A DNA stretch of 37,462 nucleotides, from positions 1-37,462 of the forward strand of contig JAQVCQ010000015.1 of assembly GCA_028689715.1 (NCBI GenBank), read 5' to 3'. Position numbers and translations under genes: made by a program. Positions within the stretch are counted from its first letter, which is position 1. Each line of letters begins with the position of its first letter. Under the pieces are notes generated by a model. It was not told where the DNA came from. It was given only the letters and a program-made list of their open reading frames with translations, and searched no databases. Positions 33,198 to 37,462 of the stretch are shown in pieces. The DNA comes from Lachnospiraceae bacterium (GTDB lineage Bacteria; Bacillota; Clostridia; Lachnospirales; Lachnospiraceae).

Positions 33198-34862
33198 TTA
33201 TGCTTCCATTATAATTGGTAAAATTACAGGAGTACGCTTCATTTCTTTCCAGATATAATCATTGATATCTTCTTTAATCGTATTTTTGATTTTACTCCAA
33301 TCCCTGGTGTTATTCCCTTTATTCAGACTTTGCTCCGCAATCATTTTGATTTGTTTCATCATGACGTCTGATTCCTTCACATAAACAAATCCTCTGGATA
33401 CAATATCCGGACCCGAAAGTACCTGATTTGTTCCTTTTTCAAGACATACAAGAACAATGATCAGACCATTCTCAGATAAATTTTGTCGGTCCTTAATGAC
33501 AATGCTGCCAACGTCCCCTACTCCTATGCCATCAACAAATACTTCCTTTGCTTTTACATGCCCATTTATTCCAGCAGTTTTCTTAGAAAGTTCCAGTACA
33601 TCACCTGACTGCAATACAAATATATTTTCATTTGGTATTCCCATTGACTGTGCTAACTTTTCCTGACCTTTTAAGTGTTTAAATTCACCATGTACAGGTA
33701 TTACGTACTGTGGATTGATTAATGTATATATTAACTTTAGTTCTTCCTGGCAGGCATGTCCCGAAACATGTGTGTCCTGGTAGATGACATCTGCACCCTT
33801 TCTTGATAATTCATTGACCACTCTGGAAACTGCTTTTTCATTACCTGGTATTGGTGTAGAGCTAAATATAACTTTATCTCCAGGTTTGATCCTGATTATT
33901 TTATGCGTTGAATCAGCCATCCTCGAAAGTCCTGCCATATTTTCACCCTGACTTCCGGTAGTAATAATTACAAGCTGTTCATCTGCATAATTTTTCATTT
34001 GTTCAACTTCAATAATTGTATTTTCCGGTATTTGGAGATACCCAAGCTCTGTCGCGACTTTGATTACATTGACCATACTTCTGCCCTGAATCACGACTTT
34101 TCTTCCAAATTTATGAGAAGTACTAATGATCTGATTGACCCTGTCAACATTGGAAGCGAATGTAGCAATGATCATTCGGTTATGTTTATGTTCTGCAAAC
34201 AAATTGTCAAAAGTCTTAGCCACCATGCGCTCTGACACAGTGAACCCTGGTCTTAGTGCATTAGTACTATCGCACATTAAAGCCAAAACTCCTTTTTTGC
34301 CAATTTCTGCGAATCGCTGTAAGTCGATCGCATCGCCGAACAGCGGAGTATAATCAATTTTAAAATCTCCGGTATGAAAAATGGTGCCGGCGTGTGTTGT
34401 TATTGCAAGTGCTGATGCATCCGCAATACTATGATTCGTCTTGATAAATTCAACACGAAATCCTCCCAAATTTATAGACTGCCCATGTTTTACTATCTTT
34501 TGCTTCACACTCTTTAACAAATTATGTTCTTTTAACTTCAATTCAATCAGTCCATGTGTTAACTTGGTTGCATATATCGGAACTTTTAAATCTTTTAGAA
34601 TATATGGTAATGCTCCAATATGGTCTTCATGACCATGTGTTATAAAAAATCCCTTCACTTTATCTCTGTTTTCCAATAAAAAAGAAAAATCAGGAATAAC
34701 AAGATCTATTCCAAGCATATCATCTTCAGGAAATGAAATTCCACAGTCTACAACTATCATACTGTCTTCATATTCAAAAACAGTGATATTCATTCCTATT
34801 TTTTCAAGTCCTCCAAGAGGTATGATCTTTACTTTTTTTTCATTTAATTCATTTTCTTTCAT
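33198..34862 (-). CDS. rnj: Ribonuclease J
   Basis: 5'-3' exoribonuclease and endonuclease for mRNA decay and rRNA maturation in Gram-positives. It is a metallo-beta-lactamase/beta-CASP enzyme: zinc motif HGHEDH at 76-81, then TNHSIADASALAI and HTGDFKIDYTP, a beta-CASP region with TGSQGENMAGLSRM, and the C-terminal motif HVSGHACQEELK with PVHGE. 554 residues is full length. Its ATG overlaps the stop of the HelD gene by 4 bases, so translation is coupled. The window has only one RNase J gene, so J1 versus J2 cannot be decided. Confidence 0.96.
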   Translation of the reverse strand: MKENELNEKKVKIIPLGGLEKIGMNITVFEYEDSMIVVDCGISFPEDDMLGIDLVIPDFSFLLENRDKVKGFFITHGHEDHIGALPYILKDLKVPIYATKLTHGLIELKLKEHNLLKSVKQKIVKHGQSINLGGFRVEFIKTNHSIADASALAITTHAGTIFHTGDFKIDYTPLFGDAIDLQRFAEIGKKGVLALMCDSTNALRPGFTVSERMVAKTFDNLFAEHKHNRMIIATFASNVDRVNQIISTSHKFGRKVVIQGRSMVNVIKVATELGYLQIPENTIIEVEQMKNYADEQLVIITTGSQGENMAGLSRMADSTHKIIRIKPGDKVIFSSTPIPGNEKAVSRVVNELSRKGADVIYQDTHVSGHACQEELKLIYTLINPQYVIPVHGEFKHLKGQEKLAQSMGIPNENIFVLQSGDVLELSKKTAGINGHVKAKEVFVDGIGVGDVGSIVIKDRQNLSENGLIIVLVCLEKGTNQVLSGPDIVSRGFVYVKESDVMMKQIKMIAEQSLNKGNNTRDWSKIKNTIKEDINDYIWKEMKRTPVILPIIMEA

Positions 34863-36940
34863 TCATTACCTTTCTGCGTATCAACGCAATTGAGCCACTT
34901 TGTTTTCTCACCAACATACGTCAGTGATAATTTGTGCATTGCTCTTGTGCACGCTACATAAAGCATCTTTTGATCCATCTTTGAATGATATTCTTCGTTG
35001 GATACATTTGGGATTAAGACCTGATCAAATTCAAGCCCTTTTGACATATGAGAACTTGTAATGATCATACCGTCCTTAAATTCTTTACTTTTAAAATCGA
35101 TGAAATGTACTCCCTCTATATCACTCAGATTTTGATAAATCTGTTTCGCCATTTTTTCTGTTCTACAGATAATTCCCAGATTCATATATTCTGATTTTTG
35201 AAACTCCAGGAGAATTTCTCTTATTCTACTTATTTGTTCCCTATCTGTAATAAATCCTTCCACAGTTGGTTCATAACCATGTCTTTCAATTGGTATGATA
35301 TCAGGGTTGGGAGAGATTTTTTGTGCAAACTCTGAGATCTCTATCGTGGAACGGTAGCTCTTTTTTAAAACTACACTCTGACTCTGATTAAAAACAGCTC
35401 TTATTTTACCTGCAGATGATGAACTGTATGGGTTGACTGCCTGGTAAGCATCCCCTAAAATCGTCATTTTACACCTGAATAATTTGTTGATTACAGCATA
35501 TTGAATTGGCGTATAATCCTGCATTTCATCAATTAAGAGGTGCTTTACATAAGAATAATCTTCTACTTTTTCAAAAAATAATTTCGTGAAAACAAGCGGA
35601 AAAATATCACTGTACTCATATTTGTTTTTTTCAGCCATTTGATACAATTCCGGCCTTTTTATCTTTTGATAAAAGTTCTTATATATTTCCTGGATATTTT
35701 TAAATGGAAACATAGAATCAATTTCATTCTTAATTTTAGTATTGTATTCCTGTTTCCACTCTATTCCTTTGTGGCTTAAAAGCATCTTCATTTTAAGAGG
35801 AAGATCTTTTTTCAACTTTGCGATTTTATTTTTCAAAGGTAGATCGGGTATGCTTCTAAGCATAGTTTTGATCTTCTCACCTGGGAAAACATATCTTTGT
35901 ATCACAATATTATGTGCTTCAAAATACTGTTCTTCTAACTCGTTCAGGTATTCCTGCAGATCCATATAAAAACTGACAGAGGCTTTATATTCGATTCTGG
36001 TCTTCATGGCATCATCATCAACATCCAGTAAATAAGAAACCTGTTCAGCAAACGTCTGGAACTTTATTTTATTTCCAAGCACTTCCCTGGCGATCTCTTC
36101 AAATCCGATTTCCTGCATATTATCTTCACCAAGTTCTGGCAATACGTTGGATATATAATTACCAAAGACTTTATTTGGAGAAAGAATTAACATGTCTGAT
36201 GATTTGATCGTATTTTTAAATCGGTATAACATAAAAGCGATTCTGTGAAGTGCGATCGATGTTTTTCCAGAGCCTGCTGCTCCCTGAATAATCAATACAT
36301 TTGCTTCTTCATTTCGTATGATTGCATTTTGTTCTTTTTGTATTGTAGCAACAATATTTTTCATCTTCTCATCTGAATTACTGCTCAACTCTTTTTGCAG
36401 TATTTCATCATCAATACTCACATTACTTTCAATCATATATTCCATCTGACCACGGCTTATTTTATACTGCCTTTTTAATGTGAGTTCTCCTTCAATCATA
36501 CCATCCGGTGCATGAAATGAAGCAGCTCCTACTTCATGATCATAAAACATGCTTGAAATCGGTGCTCTCCAATCAAAGATAATGGCCTGTCTGGTATTTT
36601 CATCACTGAAACCTCTTATTCCAATATAAACTGGCATATGAATTTCACTGTCTTTAAAATCAATTCTTGCAAAATACGGAGATTTCCTCAGCTTTTCCAA
36701 TCCTCGTTTTATTGTATCTGTATTATCATTCGATATAGACACATCCAGAATCTGCATTCTGTTTGCATTCTTTTCAGCGCCATCCATATCTGTGATATTA
36801 TCCCAAAAATACTTCTTCATATCTGAAATATCATCAGATGTGCTATCATGACTTTCTACTACTTTTTTATATTTATTATTAATTAAACTGATGATGTGGT
36901 TCAAAAACTCCAGTTCATCTTTCTTTGTCTTGTTTATCAT
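34859..36940 (-). CDS. helD: HelD-like RNA polymerase recycling ATPase
   Basis: UvrD-related ATPase that strips stalled RNA polymerase from DNA and RNA. The N-terminal ~190 residues are helical with the HelD signature IFDWRAPISSMFYD (121-134). Walker A is GAAGSGKT (220-227), Walker B LLIDEMQDYTP, motif III GDAYQAVNPY, and the C-terminal motifs SHMSKGLEFDQVLIPN and MLYVACTRAMHKL are intact. At 693 residues it is somewhat shorter than B. subtilis HelD (774). AAAGGAA precedes the ATG. It is first in the helD-rnj operon, behind a structured leader. HelD family membership is firmer than the exact activity. Confidence 0.92.
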   Translation of the reverse strand: MINKTKKDELEFLNHIISLINNKYKKVVESHDSTSDDISDMKKYFWDNITDMDGAEKNANRMQILDVSISNDNTDTIKRGLEKLRKSPYFARIDFKDSEIHMPVYIGIRGFSDENTRQAIIFDWRAPISSMFYDHEVGAASFHAPDGMIEGELTLKRQYKISRGQMEYMIESNVSIDDEILQKELSSNSDEKMKNIVATIQKEQNAIIRNEEANVLIIQGAAGSGKTSIALHRIAFMLYRFKNTIKSSDMLILSPNKVFGNYISNVLPELGEDNMQEIGFEEIAREVLGNKIKFQTFAEQVSYLLDVDDDAMKTRIEYKASVSFYMDLQEYLNELEEQYFEAHNIVIQRYVFPGEKIKTMLRSIPDLPLKNKIAKLKKDLPLKMKMLLSHKGIEWKQEYNTKIKNEIDSMFPFKNIQEIYKNFYQKIKRPELYQMAEKNKYEYSDIFPLVFTKLFFEKVEDYSYVKHLLIDEMQDYTPIQYAVINKLFRCKMTILGDAYQAVNPYSSSSAGKIRAVFNQSQSVVLKKSYRSTIEISEFAQKISPNPDIIPIERHGYEPTVEGFITDREQISRIREILLEFQKSEYMNLGIICRTEKMAKQIYQNLSDIEGVHFIDFKSKEFKDGMIITSSHMSKGLEFDQVLIPNVSNEEYHSKMDQKMLYVACTRAMHKLSLTYVGEKTKWLNCVDTQKGNE

Positions 36941-37149
36941 AAACTCATTCCTTTAGAATCCTTATACAACAGCAAATAAATTTTACTGAACAGATAGAAC
37001 TGTCCGGCAAAATAAAACACATAAAAACAAATCGTTATTAAACGGTATAGCCCGTAAATAGCGATTTCATTACTATGAATCAATACATTCCTTACAACAC
37101 TAATTTGTTGCAAACTATCACGAGAATATAAGTTAACATTTCTTTTCAC

Positions 37150-37220
37150 AGTTCTGAAAGATCAATGTTCATTCAGAACCTTAAAAGCTTTCGCAATGTT
37201 TCCATAGCTGTTAACAGCTT
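37150..37220 (-). promoter_or_regulatory. Structured leader before helD
   Basis: Two hairpin-forming elements lie in the long untranslated leader: GTTCTGAA pairs with TTCAGAAC (37150-37179, 8-bp arms), and AGCTGTTAACAGCT (37207-37220) is a perfect palindrome. Neither is followed by a T-run, so they are not terminators. Their role is unknown. Confidence 0.45.
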
Positions 37221-37250
37221 CATTACATACGTTCAAAAATTATATAATTT

Positions 37251-37259
37251 ATTATAGCA
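37251..37259 (-). promoter_or_regulatory. Extended -10 promoter of the helD-rnj operon
   Basis: Minus-strand TGCTATAAT (37251-37259) is an extended -10 with no good -35. It lies about 310 bases before the helD ATG, giving an unusually long leader. Confidence 0.6.
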
Positions 37260-37336
37260 TACTGAAAATTATATTAGTAGAGCAACTACTTCTATATTTT
37301 ATTGTTCTTAATTAATTTTTCTATTATCTATGCACT

Positions 37337-37375
37337 AAAAAACCGTAAAAGGCTAAACGACTTTTACGGTTTTTT
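37337..37375. terminator. Second of two tandem terminators
   Basis: CCGTAAAAG and CTTTTACGG form the stem, with six A before and six T after, so it can act in both directions. It shares its stem core CGTAAAAG with the neighbouring hairpin. Confidence 0.88.
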
Positions 37376-37383
37376 AAGCAAAA

Positions 37384-37418
37384 AAAGATCGTAAAAGTCA
37401 TCAACTTTTACGATCTTT
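37384..37418 (-). terminator. First of two tandem terminators, after the edge gene
   Basis: AAAGATCGTAAAAGT pairs perfectly with ACTTTTACGATCTTT (15-bp stem, five-base loop), followed on the minus strand by a run of seven T. It would end the gene that enters from the right edge. Confidence 0.88.
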
Positions 37419-37441
37419 CTATATACTATTATTATTTAAAA

Positions 37442-37462
37442 TTACATTCCCATCTGTTTTGC
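37442..37462 (-). CDS. Possible 3' end of a gene cut by the window edge
   Basis: Six codons and a TAA on the minus strand read AKQMGM-stop. The only support is the position about 25 bases before a strong tandem terminator. The other frames cannot be excluded and the product cannot be identified. Confidence 0.3.
   Translation of the reverse strand, partial: AKQMGM

Noticed and set aside
36937-37149. 70-residue open frame ending in an ATGA overlap with helD
   Set aside because: It would begin at a GTG with no ribosome binding site, next to a leader hairpin. It has one hydrophobic stretch but no recognisable family; the overlap is probably chance.

Overview
The window looks like chromosome of a low-GC, Gram-positive anaerobe of the Clostridia, most likely Lachnospiraceae. 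The basis is AT-rich sequence with strong AGGAGG-type ribosome binding sites, a glmS ribozyme, a HelD/RNase J pair, a PocR-type AraC regulator, an Acr3/thioredoxin-type arsenic operon and a GH127 arabinofuranosidase. The genus is not resolvable by eye. Nearly all genes are on the minus strand; three are on the plus strand (a small membrane protein and two AraC regulators). I see no rRNA, tRNA, CRISPR, prophage or intact insertion sequence.

Reading down the minus strand from the right edge: 37442-37462 may be the last codons of a neighbouring gene, followed by two tandem terminators. A structured leader then precedes an operon of a HelD-type RNA polymerase recycling ATPase overlapping RNase J by 4 bases. 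Next come two arsenic/metalloid units. The first is permease - arsR2 - small CxxC redox protein. The second is arsR - acr3 - arsC. Each has a consensus promoter with repeat sequences that look like ArsR operators. A plus-strand PocR/AraC regulator is divergent from a fucose-isomerase-like enzyme plus an FGGY sugar kinase. A UvrD-type helicase follows. A GH127 beta-L-arabinofuranosidase is divergent from its own AraC regulator. Then come an anchored transglutaminase-like protein and a marR - MATE efflux operon with a perfect palindrome on the -35 box.

The centre holds a PAS-PAS-GGDEF-HD-GYP cyclic-di-GMP protein and glmS behind a well-formed glmS self-cleaving ribozyme (14634-14774). After these are a convergent terminator that may be an insertion-sequence relic, a small plus-strand membrane protein, and a PIN-PhoH ATPase with a small membrane protein.

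The left part is one long apparent envelope/growth operon from a consensus promoter at 10372-10400 to a strong terminator at 1906-1945. Its order is AI-2E-type permease, polysaccharide deacetylase, bactofilin, pyrH, frr, uppS, cdsA, dxr, rseP. It links isoprenoid precursor and undecaprenyl synthesis, phospholipid synthesis, UMP kinase and ribosome recycling with cell-wall modification and a cytoskeletal scaffold. Beyond the terminator a separate promoter drives a two-gene unit: an unrecognised protein that I read as a decayed PP2C-type phosphatase, translationally coupled to a membrane-anchored Ser/Thr protein kinase.

Stretches over about 300 bases without a protein gene are 14604-14954 (ribozyme, promoter and a terminator) and 36941-37441 (leader hairpins, promoter, two terminators). 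In 12652-12782 and 1-59 I see nothing I can support.
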